Positions 7,443-17,300 of a DNA stretch of 64,000 bases are shown here, piece by piece. Numbering within the stretch: the first letter of the stretch is position 1; each line of letters starts with the position of its first letter. The position numbers and the translations under genes were made by a program. Below the pieces are notes generated by a model. That model saw nothing but the letters and a program-made list of their open reading frames with translations, was not told the DNA's origin and ran no database searches. The stretch covers positions 186,001 to 250,000 of the forward strand of contig JADJWE010000004.1 in assembly GCA_016716525.1 (NCBI GenBank), read 5' to 3'. This DNA is from Candidatus Flexicrinis affinis. Its GTDB lineage: Bacteria > Chloroflexota > Anaerolineae > Aggregatilineales > Phototrophicaceae.

Positions 7443-9332
7443 GTGCAGTACCTCATCCCCGTCCCCAACACCTACGAGATCGTCGACTACACGTTCAAGC
7501 GCCCGATTCCGCTGGAAGGCGCGATCTCGATCCCGAACCCGTCGCTGCTGTTCGAAGCGCAGTGGCTCCAGCGCGTGCTGGCGCAAACCGGCCGGTCGTA
7601 CACGATCCAACTGGCGTGGAAGGGCGCGCATATCCACCTCGGCTATGCCAAAGGCGCCGAGCCGCAGTCGTACACGCTCAAGGTCGAGGACGACATCGTC
7701 ATCCGCGGCGGGGACGCGGCCGGCGTGTTCTACGGGTGCTGCACGCTGCGTCAGCTCGTGCTGGGCGAGCCGGACGGCCTGCCGATCCTGACGATCGAGG
7801 ACGCGCCATTCTTCAAGCACCGCGGCTACATGCTCGACATCAGCCGCGACCGCGTCCCCACGCTGGAGACGCTGTATCAGCTCGTCGACGAGCTGTCGGC
7901 CATGAAATACAACCAGCTTCAGTTGTACATCGAGCACACGTTCCAGTTCCCCGGCCACCGCGAGGCGTGGCAGCACGCCAGCCCGCTCACCGGCGAGGAC
8001 ATCCTGCGGCTCGACGCGTACTGCAGGCAGCGCCACGTCGAGCTGGTGCCGAATCAGAACAGCCTCGGCCACATGGAGCGGTTCCTCAAGCACGGGCCGT
8101 ACCGCTGGATGGCCGAATCGCCGCAGGGGTTCGACGGGCCGGACGGGGCATGGCGCGGGCCGAGCACGCTCAATCCGCTGCTGCCGGACAGCCTCGGCTT
8201 CGTGTGCGACCTGTACGACTCGCTGCTGCCGTACTATTCCAGCACGCAGTTCAACGTCGGCTGCGACGAGCCGTGGGAGCTGGGCCGCGGCAAGAGCAAG
8301 GAGGCGGTCGCCGAGCGCGGCGGGCGGGTGTACCTCGACTGGATCCTCGCGCTGCACAAGGAGGTCACCGAACGCGGCCGCACCATGATGTTCTGGGGCG
8401 ACATCATCCTGCACTATCCCGAGTTGGTGCCGGAGCTGCCCAAAGACGTGATCGTGATGGAGTGGGGCTACGAGCCGACTCATCCGTTCGAGGAAAACTG
8501 CGCCAAGTACGCGGCGGCCGGTGTGCCGTTCTACGTGTGCCCCGGCGTATCGAGCTGGAACAGCCTTGTGGGACGTTCGCGCGAGGCGATGGGCAACATC
8601 GCGCGGGCTGCACTGGAAGGCAAGAAACACGGCGCGATCGGCCTGCTGGTCACCGACTGGGGCGACCGTGGCCACTGGCAGCCGTGGCCGGTCTCGTACA
8701 TCGGCATGGCCTATGCGGCGGCGATGGCGTGGTCGGCCGATGTGGCACGTCAGCCCAAGATGGACGAGGGGCTAGACATTCACATGTATCACGACCCGGC
8801 GCGCGAAATGGCCACGATCTCCAACGACCTCGCCAGCGTGTATCTACAGGTCGGGCCGCCGACCATCAACGGGCAGGTGCTGGCCTACGCGCTCGAATGG
8901 ACGCCGGAAAACTTCCGCGACAAGCTCGCCTTCTACGAACGGTGGGGCGGGCACGAGGCGAACATCTCGCCCGACAACCTGCGTGCGGTGATCCAGTTGA
9001 TCGACTCGATCGTCGCGCGCATCGACCGTACCCGCATGACCCGGCCCGACGCCGCGCTGGTCCGCGCCGAGTGGACGACGGCGGCGCATCTGCTGCGGCA
9101 CGGCGCGAAGTGGTTGTTGTACCTGCAAGGCGAGACGGACTATTCGCCGGCCGATCTGCTGGCCGAGATCGACACGCTCATCCTGCAGCAGCGCCAGAAT
9201 TGGCTCGCGCGCAGCCGGCCCGGCGGCCTCGACGACAGCATCCGGCGCTTCGAGCCGCTGCGGGCGGTGTATGCCGCGGCGATCAAGACGTCCAGCGCGG
9301 TCGATCCGTTGGGGCCGGCCGGCATGGACTAG
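7443..9332 (+). CDS. glycoside hydrolase family 20 (beta-N-acetylhexosaminidase-like)
   Basis: The protein has 629 aa. The start is a GTG at 7443 preceded by GAGGAG at good spacing. The N-terminal roughly 110 residues form the zincin-like GH20 accessory domain, ending in GVFYGCCTLRQL. The TIM-barrel follows with KHRGYMLDISRDRVPTLETL, YNQLQLYIEHTF and LVPNQNSLGHM, and the catalytic Asp-Glu pair in NVGCDEPWELGRG (D275-E276). GH20 enzymes cleave terminal beta-linked GlcNAc/GalNAc by substrate-assisted catalysis. No signal peptide is seen, so it probably works in the cytoplasm on imported chito- or glycan oligosaccharides. The convergent ROK kinase beyond the low-complexity gap would suit phosphorylation of the released sugar. 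The last codons abut a suspicious G/C-only block, so the C-terminus should be treated with some caution. Confidence 0.8.
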   Translation: MQYLIPVPNTYEIVDYTFKRPIPLEGAISIPNPSLLFEAQWLQRVLAQTGRSYTIQLAWKGAHIHLGYAKGAEPQSYTLKVEDDIVIRGGDAAGVFYGCCTLRQLVLGEPDGLPILTIEDAPFFKHRGYMLDISRDRVPTLETLYQLVDELSAMKYNQLQLYIEHTFQFPGHREAWQHASPLTGEDILRLDAYCRQRHVELVPNQNSLGHMERFLKHGPYRWMAESPQGFDGPDGAWRGPSTLNPLLPDSLGFVCDLYDSLLPYYSSTQFNVGCDEPWELGRGKSKEAVAERGGRVYLDWILALHKEVTERGRTMMFWGDIILHYPELVPELPKDVIVMEWGYEPTHPFEENCAKYAAAGVPFYVCPGVSSWNSLVGRSREAMGNIARAALEGKKHGAIGLLVTDWGDRGHWQPWPVSYIGMAYAAAMAWSADVARQPKMDEGLDIHMYHDPAREMATISNDLASVYLQVGPPTINGQVLAYALEWTPENFRDKLAFYERWGGHEANISPDNLRAVIQLIDSIVARIDRTRMTRPDAALVRAEWTTAAHLLRHGAKWLLYLQGETDYSPADLLAEIDTLILQQRQNWLARSRPGGLDDSIRRFEPLRAVYAAAIKTSSAVDPLGPAGMD

Positions 9333-9340
9333 GGCCGGGT

Positions 9341-10262
<922 letters not shown>

Positions 10263-10282
10263 AGCGGTCCGCGTAACGGCGG

Positions 10283-11245
10283 CTACGCGAGGCCGAGCTT
10301 CCTGGCGGCCAGCACGCCTGCACCGATCATCCCGGCGCGGCTGCCGAGTGCGGCCGGCTTGACAGGCACGGAGCGTACGCTCTCCAGCGGAAATTCGTTG
10401 AAGGCGTGCAGGAACGGCGCCCACCACATCTCGCCGATGGTCGCCACACCGCCACCGACAATCATCGCGTCTGGATCGAGAAAGGCGAGCACCGGCGCAA
10501 GGTGCTGGCCCAAACCGTATGCCGCCGATTCGATGGCCTGCCGGGCGGTGGTATCGCCCTTGAGCGCGCGCTTGGTGATCTCCACCAACGTCAATCGCTC
10601 GCGCATGTGCTGCTCTTCGGCGTAGCGGCGCGCGATGGCCGGCCCGCCGTACACTTCCTCGATCGGTTTGCCATACGCGAGCATGTAGCCAATCTCGCCG
10701 GCGCTGTAGTGCGCCCCGTGTATCAACTTGCCGTTTTGCACCATGGCACCGCCGATGCCGGTGCCGACGGTGACGCACAGCACGTTGTCATAACCTGCGC
10801 CGGCCCCGTGTGCCGTTTCGGCCAGCGCCATCGTGCGGACGTCGTTGTCGACAAATACCAGCACGCCGAAGGCCGCCGTCAGATCGTCGACGATGCGGGT
10901 GCCGCGCCAACCGATGATGTTCGGGTTGGCGTCGACCACCATGCCGCGCAGCGGGTCGATTTGGCCGGCGCTGCCCACGCCGATTCCGCGCAGGGTCAGA
11001 CCCTGTTGGCGCGCTTCGATCGCCAGACGGCGGCACACGCCGATGATGGCTTGCATAGTGGCGATGCGCCCGCGCTTGAGCGCCTCCGCGTACTCAGGCG
11101 AGTCTTCGGCTAGGCCGGCAACGGCGGATGGGTGCGCGTCGGAGGGTGTGGGGACGCTGGCCTGCTCGATGCTCTTCTCCGAACCGTCGGTCAGGTGCGC
11201 CGCAATCTTCGTCCCGCCGACATCGACCCCGATGACAACGTTCAT
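10283..11245 (-). CDS. ROK-family sugar kinase
   Basis: The protein has 320 aa from ATG 11245, chosen over an upstream frame start because the protein then begins MNVVIGVDVGGTKIA, the family's phosphate-binding strand, with a GGAAGAG/GTGGAG purine stretch ahead. Further ROK features are GIGVGSAGQIDP, the catalytic Asp region VFVDNDVRTMALAE, the ATP-binding VTVGTGIGGAMV, and a C-terminal MIVGGGVA. The cysteine-rich zinc motif of many ROK kinases (CGxxGCxE) is absent; AGEIGYMLAYG stands in its place. It phosphorylates a hexose such as glucose or an N-acetylhexosamine; the neighbouring GH20 enzyme favours an amino sugar, but that is inference. No helix-turn-helix is present, so it is a kinase rather than a ROK repressor. 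Confidence 0.85.
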   Translation of the reverse strand: MNVVIGVDVGGTKIAAHLTDGSEKSIEQASVPTPSDAHPSAVAGLAEDSPEYAEALKRGRIATMQAIIGVCRRLAIEARQQGLTLRGIGVGSAGQIDPLRGMVVDANPNIIGWRGTRIVDDLTAAFGVLVFVDNDVRTMALAETAHGAGAGYDNVLCVTVGTGIGGAMVQNGKLIHGAHYSAGEIGYMLAYGKPIEEVYGGPAIARRYAEEQHMRERLTLVEITKRALKGDTTARQAIESAAYGLGQHLAPVLAFLDPDAMIVGGGVATIGEMWWAPFLHAFNEFPLESVRSVPVKPAALGSRAGMIGAGVLAARKLGLA

Positions 11246-11366
11246 GAACTCCACTCTTCCTTGAGTACGCAGCATAACGCCATGATTCTAGCCTCAGATA
11301 GTGTAACCGAAACTACGCCGTTAGCGACCGGTGAATTGGAGAATGTGCTCGTGGCGTACGGAATCG

Positions 11367-11399
11367 CTGCGCGCCCGCTGAAGCTCAGCGGGCGCGCAG
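11367..11399. terminator. strong hairpin, probable terminator of the cupredoxin gene
   Basis: CTGCGCGCCCGCTGA (11367-11381) and TCAGCGGGCGCGCAG (11385-11399) form a perfect 15-bp stem with a 3-base loop. TTGTTTGT follows on the plus strand. It lies between the ends of two minus-strand genes' intervals: about 80 bp downstream of the cupredoxin gene and upstream of the ROK gene. The T-rich side is on the wrong strand for a classic minus-strand terminator, so its exact role is uncertain. Confidence 0.5.
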
Positions 11400-11478
11400 T
11401 TGTTTGTATGTGTACGTGCGGATCGGCGTGCGGCGCCGCGCAGCGTGATTGTGATCGGGCAGGTCGCTTACGGGGCGA

Positions 11479-12870
11479 CTAACCCTCGACGGTCAGCTCC
11501 ACGCGCATGCCCTGATCGGCGTGGCCGGGCAGCGGGCAGATCACGACATACGTGCCTGCGGCGAGATCGAGCGTCACCGAGGCCGTTTCGCCGGGCGCGA
11601 GGTTGGCACCGAAGACGTGGCTCACGCCGTCGCCCTCAACCGAGAAGTTGTGCCCCATCGTGCCGTTGTTGGTCACGTTGAAGGTCACCGGGCCGGCCGG
11701 CAGCGAGGCGGGCATCTCGATCGCCCATTCGACGAGGCTGACGTCGACGGTGGTCGCTTCCATCTCCATCATCGGCTCCGGCTCGGGCATGCCGACCTGC
11801 AGCGCCGACATCACCACCGCGCCGTTGAACATAACTGGGCCGTCGGCGCCTTCGACGGTGCCGAACTCGTACTCGCCCGCGACGCCGGTGTCATAGTGCA
11901 GCATCGCCCATACGGTGCTGTTGGAGGCGGACGGATCGACCTCGACGACGACGTTGCGGTTCAGGCCGGCGACCAGCGGCTCGCTCACGCCGATTACCTC
12001 AGCCGGGCCGCCACCCGTGTCGGCATGGATCACCAGCCAACCCGGCGCGTCGATCAGCACCTGATTGAAGCCCAACACACTGCCGGCGCGTAGCGGTTGA
12101 TCGAACGCCCGGACGTGCGGCACGGTCCAGATCGGCAGCACGGCCACGTCGGCGTTGATCGACACCGGGCCGTCGGCGCCGTCGACGGTGCCGAACTCGT
12201 ATTCACCGGCGGCGCCGGTATCGACGTGCAGCATCGGCCACAGGACATCGGTCGCCTCGCCGGTCAGCTCCACGGTGATGCCAGTCGACGTGCCGGCCTC
12301 AACCGGCGCGTAGCCGATCACCGGGCCGGGGCCCTCATCCTGACTCGCGTGGATCACGACCCAGCCCGCTTCGGCCGTGGTTACGGACGAGATCGTCACG
12401 GTGTTGTCGGCGACGAACTGATCCGGCGCCGTCAGCACGACGACGTTGAACGGCACGACCACGACTGCGCCGTCCACGACGGCAGGCCCGTCGGCGCCTT
12501 CAACGGAGCCGAACTCGTATTCGCCGATTTCGTTGTCGTCAACGTGCAGCATGGCGAACAGCGTGGGCGTCGCGGCGCTGGTGTCGATGCGCAGCGAACG
12601 ATCGCGCGATTCACCGTCCACGACGGGCAACACGCCGATCACCGGACCGGGCGTGCCTTCGCCGCTGTCCGCATGGATCACGATGAAACCGGGGCCATCG
12701 CTGACGACACTTTCAATCACCACGTTGCCGTCCAGCGAAAGCTGGTCGTTGGCGACGATCGACGGCGGGCCGGCCTGTGCGGCGACGGGTAGCGCCACAA
12801 GGACGAGCGCGAGCACCGCGGCGAAGATCGCTGCATGCTGCTTGAACAGTTTCCTGCAAATGGTCGACAC
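11479..12870 (-). CDS. secreted protein with three tandem repeats and a C-terminal cupredoxin domain
   Basis: The protein has 463 aa. An N-terminal signal peptide (FAAVLALVLVALPVAAQA) is followed by three copies of a roughly 110-residue module, each with a signature like GWVVIHASQDEGPGPVIGYA, then LWPMLHVDTGAAGEYEFGTV and GADGPV. This matches the DUF7282-type repeat of archaeal and Chloroflexota surface proteins. The last about 100 residues form a plastocyanin-like domain with candidate copper ligands His (MGHNFSV), Cys and His (VICPLPGHADQ), and a Met just after (GMRV). It is therefore probably an extracytoplasmic blue-copper electron carrier on a repetitive stalk. The high similarity of the three modules at DNA level suggests internal duplication. 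Its place next to the eCIS cluster looks incidental. Confidence 0.8.
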   Translation of the reverse strand: MSTICRKLFKQHAAIFAAVLALVLVALPVAAQAGPPSIVANDQLSLDGNVVIESVVSDGPGFIVIHADSGEGTPGPVIGVLPVVDGESRDRSLRIDTSAATPTLFAMLHVDDNEIGEYEFGSVEGADGPAVVDGAVVVVPFNVVVLTAPDQFVADNTVTISSVTTAEAGWVVIHASQDEGPGPVIGYAPVEAGTSTGITVELTGEATDVLWPMLHVDTGAAGEYEFGTVDGADGPVSINADVAVLPIWTVPHVRAFDQPLRAGSVLGFNQVLIDAPGWLVIHADTGGGPAEVIGVSEPLVAGLNRNVVVEVDPSASNSTVWAMLHYDTGVAGEYEFGTVEGADGPVMFNGAVVMSALQVGMPEPEPMMEMEATTVDVSLVEWAIEMPASLPAGPVTFNVTNNGTMGHNFSVEGDGVSHVFGANLAPGETASVTLDLAAGTYVVICPLPGHADQGMRVELTVEG

Positions 12871-12967
12871 AGGTCACTCCTTTGTTTCGTTTTCCGTGTA
12901 GCAGCCGATGCTGCGGGCTGCCACCGTCCACGTTAAAGGAGCGCTTCCGAGCCTTCCACTTGCACTC

Positions 12968-12987
12968 GACCTATGCGCGCATAGGTC
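12968..12987. promoter_or_regulatory. 20-base perfect palindrome upstream of the cupredoxin gene
   Basis: GACCTATGCGCGCATAGGTC is self-complementary over its full length and lies about 98 bp upstream of the start codon at 12870. Perfect palindromes of this size without a loop are usual for dimeric repressor operators. No regulator gene adjoins it. The rest of 12871-13257 contains a terminator hairpin (13157-13182) and nothing else I can identify. Confidence 0.45.
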
Positions 12988-13152
12988 AGGTGACCCAGTA
13001 CCCGAGTACGATCGGGCCGTAACAGGCCACCATTTCAGGGAAGAATTGACGGATCCAGAGGCGTGTTGCCCGTGCATAACCGGGCGTGATCCGTGCGTGC
13101 GCTTACCCTACGATCCACCGATGCAGGTGCCCAACGCGCAGCACATCCGCAG

Positions 13153-13182
13153 ACAAAGCCCCTTTCGCACTGGAAAGGGGCT
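13153..13182 (-). terminator. rho-independent terminator at the end of the eCIS cluster
   Basis: Read on the minus strand, AGCCCCTTTC and GAAAGGGGCT form a 10-bp perfect stem around a 6-base loop (CAGTGC), followed by TTTGTCT. It lies about 75 bp beyond the stop of the last minus-strand eCIS gene, so it plausibly ends the whole operon. Confidence 0.7.
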
Positions 13183-13257
13183 CGAAGGACCGCGGCAATG
13201 TATCGCCGTGGCTGTTTTGGGCTTGGTACCATAACGCGCCGTGTGTAACCGGGCGCG

Positions 13258-14145
13258 CTATTCGGGCAGCACCAGCTCGACGGTCGCCTCGCGCTCGGCG
13301 TTGAACATCACGCGGTCGGCGGTCGACAGGCGTTCCTTGCCGGCGCTGTCGGTAACGACGAAGTACAGGTCGGCGGCGTCCTCGCCTTCACTGAAGTCGC
13401 GCAGGCGATACGTCACGGTGAACGTCCCCTTGCGGCTTGTCATCGCCGCGCCGAGCAGGTCATCGTACTTGACATCCTTGTCGAAGACGCGGACGAGCAC
13501 GTTGGCCGCTGGTTTGCCCTCCGGCCCCATGACCGTGCCGCTGACGCTGAACGCGATGTTTTCGCGGGGTTGGCGCGGCTTGCGCGGGGTCGTCGGCGTG
13601 CCGATCGGCGGACGAGCGCCGGCATTCAGGTCGGCGTGGATCGTCTCTTCCAATGCCAGCCTGACCGGCGCGGTGCTGCGCTGCAGTTCCTTGCCGCGTG
13701 CATCGGTTGCCACGATGACGACATCGGTGTCCGCCAGCTTGGCCGCCGCAGACGGGGCAATCCGCAGGGCGTAGCGCCCCGCCGCATCGGTGACAGCCGT
13801 GCCGGCGGCCTTGACCGCGCGTCCGTTGGCGTCTTCGAGCGAGACGGTCGCCTTTGTGATGCCGCGCTGGTCGTCCGCCGCCACACGCCCGGCAACGACG
13901 ATCTCGCCCTTGCTCGCCACGGCCTCCGGCGGGCGCGATTCTAGCGCGATCTCCAGCGCGTCGAGCGTGTCGCGCGCGCCGCCGGCGCTGCGCAGCATCT
14001 TCTGCGTGCGCGGATCGTCAAGGCCGTGCTTGGTGGCCAGACGTTTTGCCTCGCGCTCGAATAGCGCTTGGCCGACACGCTGCGCCGCGATCAGCCGTTC
14101 CATCGCCTCGGCGGCGGGGTTGGATTTCCGGTCTTTCGAACTCAT
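13258..14145 (-). CDS. eCIS-associated protein with two transthyretin-like (carboxypeptidase-regulatory) domains
   Basis: The protein has 295 aa. Residues 1-75 are helical and charged (SSKDRKSNPAAEAMERLIAA). Two beta-sandwich modules follow: one from about 82 (EIVVAGRVAADDQRGITKA, with the GRYAL turn), another from about 195 (FSVSGTVMGPEGKPAANVLV, DLLGAAMTSRKGTFTVTY). The second resembles the Ig/transthyretin-like modules seen in Tc toxins and eCIS-linked proteins. No signal peptide is seen. It is the last gene before the terminator, separated from the beta-helix gene by copy C of the dispersed repeat, and shares strand and composition with the cluster. It could decorate the particle or be a cargo or accessory. 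The assignment to the injection system rests on position. Confidence 0.6.
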   Translation of the reverse strand: MSSKDRKSNPAAEAMERLIAAQRVGQALFEREAKRLATKHGLDDPRTQKMLRSAGGARDTLDALEIALESRPPEAVASKGEIVVAGRVAADDQRGITKATVSLEDANGRAVKAAGTAVTDAAGRYALRIAPSAAAKLADTDVVIVATDARGKELQRSTAPVRLALEETIHADLNAGARPPIGTPTTPRKPRQPRENIAFSVSGTVMGPEGKPAANVLVRVFDKDVKYDDLLGAAMTSRKGTFTVTYRLRDFSEGEDAADLYFVVTDSAGKERLSTADRVMFNAEREATVELVLPE

Positions 14146-14213
14146 CGCTCAACCTGTCCTTTCGGTAGCGCCGTGCGGGCGTGGATATGGAACGCTGGTG
14201 GATTCTAGGGCAT

Positions 14214-14352
14214 ACCTCACCCCTGGCCCCTGTCCCGAGGAGAGGGGAGAAGAACGCGCGGGGAGCCGCGTCCCTCTCCTCTGGGAGAGGGGCAGCGGAG
14301 CGCAGCGACGCGGGGTGAGGTCGGCGGTGGGAGAGGGGCTGGGGGTGAGGGG
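14214..14352. repeat. dispersed inverted repeat, copy C
   Basis: CCTCACCCCTGGCCCCTGTC at the left, CCGAGGAGAGGGG and CCCTCTCCTCTGGGAGAGGGG hairpin arms inside, and GGGGTGAGG twice at the right. It fills the gap between the last two genes of the injection-system operon, where a hairpin could lower read-through into the transthyretin-like gene. Confidence 0.85.
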
Positions 14353-14357
14353 TAACA

Positions 14358-17300
14358 TCACGACTCACTCCCCTTGCTCAGCCGGAGCATCATCTTCGCG
14401 CTGACATTCAACAGGATCAGCATGACGAGCGAGATGACCGGCGGTAGTGTCTGGATGATGCCGTCGCGGCATTTGAGATACGCCGCCAGCATCGTGAAGT
14501 TGCCCATCTCGGCGGCGTTGGCCGTGTCGGCAATCCATAGTGCGAAGCAGTAGTGCCCCTGATTGTTGAACATTCCACCGGCCATGAACCCGACCTGCAC
14601 GAGCGAGAAGCGGTCTCCGGTGCGGTTGGCCGTGCCGGCCTCGTCGCCCAGCAGGGCCGAGATCATCGGCTCTTTCATGCGATTGTTGGCGGTGCGGCCC
14701 GTGATCGAAAAGACAACCGCCGTCGACGTGATCGCCGCGCCGTTCAGCACCTCGATCTGGTTATCGACAAAATTCACATCGTCCATCGAGAACACCGAGA
14801 CGATGGTCCGTCGTTCACCGCTGTCGCCCTGCTTGATCTGATTTCCGGCGAACAACACGTTTCCGTCGGGGAAGCCGAGCGGGATGGGGATGGCCTCAAG
14901 CGGGGCGTTCTTCTCGTCGGTGAGCGACTGGATGATCGCCAGCAGGTCGGGGGCGTAGCCGCCGGGGGCGAGGTTGACCGCCATCACGTTCGAGGCGAAC
15001 AGGTCGAGGTCGCCGATCACCAGCGACGCGGCCAACATGCCGCTCAGGCCACCGGCGCGCGCGTCGATCTCACGCGGCAGCGCGTGATCGCTGATGAGCT
15101 GGTTGTCGGTGATCGACAGCGATCCCGCCGCGCCGATGAACAGCGCTTTGCCGATGGGTTGGACAACGTAGTTGCCGTCGATGCGCGCGGCATGGCGCCC
15201 TGTGGCGGCGGTGGTAATCCCTTGACCGGCAAGGCTGGCTTGCGCCTTGCGCGCGCCGCCCGCGAAGGCGTTGGCGCTCAAGCAGATGGGGAGTAGGATG
15301 CCGGCCCGCGGCCCACGCTGGAACTCGATCGCTTCGGTGTCGATGGTGTTCAGGGCGAAGCTGCCCGCCGCGACGTCTTTGCGGTAGCGGTTGTACGTCT
15401 GCTGCTTGTGGGTCAAGACCGGCTGATTCAGCCCGATCGCGTCGCGCTCGGCGGCGAAGTCGGAGGTGACCAGCGCCGCGCGCGTGTCGCCGGCGTTGTT
15501 GAGGACGTGATTTTCGCGGATGGTCGCGTCGATCGAGAACGAGATGAAGATGCCGCAGGCGGGCAGCTCGATTTGGCTGCCGCAGTCCTCGACGGCGTTC
15601 TCGACGATCGACACGCCGTCGCACAGTGCCAGCGAGATGCCGGCCAGCGCGCGCTCGATGGCGAACTGATCGACCTTGCTCAGCTCGACGTTGAGCAGGC
15701 AGTGGGTGATCGTGTTGCGGCAGATCACGAGGTTGATGACGAAGCCGGTGATCGTGCCGGTGAGCAGATAGACGATCAGCAGCATCGCCAGATCGGAACG
15801 GCCGCCCATCTCCTTGAGCAGTTCCTGCAAGCGGGCGGCGTCGCTGGTGGTGAAGCGCGGCGCGCCGATGCCGGAGAAGCCCATATTGGCGATGCGGTTC
15901 TCCTCGAGCAGCACGTCGTGGATGAACGCCAGCAGGTCGTCGCCGCCGCGGGGCGGGCCGTCGACCGCGCGCTCGCGCACGAACACGAAGTATGCGCCGT
16001 TGCCCAGCGGTTCGATGTTGGTGACACCGTAGCCGTCGTCGGAGACGGTCACGGTGTACTCGCCGGGGGGCAGCTTGCCGAAGAAGTCGCCGGAGGTCGT
16101 CACCGGGAAGTCGAACACGTTGCCGGCGGGGTCGGTAAAGAAGACGGTCATGCTGCCGACCGGTTTCTGATCGTCTTCGCCCAGCACCGTCCCGCGCACC
16201 TGATCGGCGTCGTGTTTGACGGTGACCGGCGGGAACTCGTCCTGCGGCGGGCCGTCGTCACCGTCCAAGTCGATGTCACCGACGTCGCTGCCGAGCGTGA
16301 TGCCGTTGCCCGCGCCGCCGACGATCAGGTTACGCCGCGCCGTGACGGTCTCCGACCCGCTGCCGATCTGGATGCCACCCAGCGTGATGTACGGGTTCTT
16401 GGGCGGCTTGAAGAAGGTGTACAGGCCCCACATCAGGTTGACGAAGTACACCAGATAGATCAGGTTAAGGTAGAACTGCTCGGGATCGGCGCACGGGTCG
16501 GTCGGGTCGACCGGGTCGCGGTCGGGGTCCTGCTGGTCGTCGGGGATCTCCGGCAGCGTGCCGGGCGGGATCACCTGCACGTCGCATTCTTCGATCAGGA
16601 CGTTGTCGCCCTGCGCGTAGATGCCGACGTCGCCGCCTTCCTTGTCCAGCATGCGCACGGTGCAGCGGCGGATCGTGACGCCGGCGCTGTCGTCCACGTC
16701 GATGCCGACCATGCCGGCCATGACGTGCACGTTTTCGACCGTGAAGCCGCCAATTCGCTCGGCGAGAATGGCCGTGCCGTCCACACTGATCACATCGAAG
16801 TTATAGAGGCCGATGCCGGAGCAGTCGGCCGCGGCGATCGGCACATCGGACTGAAGCGGGATCAGCTTGGATCGGTGCCCGCATCCGCTGATGCTGACGT
16901 TGTTGCGGTTGAACAGCCGGATGTCGGCGCGGTGGATGCCGGGCAGCAGGCAGATTTCGCCGGCTTCGTCACCGAGCCGTTCAAGCGCCGACTCGATGTC
17001 GTTGAAGTCGCCGTCGCTGGTGCTGCCGTCGCCCACGGTGTAGGTGCAGCACCCGTCCTGACTGACCAGCGGGCGGAACGGCGGGCGGCAGTCGGACTCG
17101 CTGACGGTGCCGTCCGCGCGCCACAGGATGATGCCCAGCGGCGCCATGTAGCGCGCCACGCCATGCGGCGGCGCCCCGTCCTCCAACAGCCACGGGTAGA
17201 CCTGATTGGGCGTCTCGGGCCGCGCGCCGATCACCCAGTAGTCGGTCGGGACGCGGTCGCTGCCGGTGATGGTGACCTGAATACCGGTGGTGCCCAGCGT

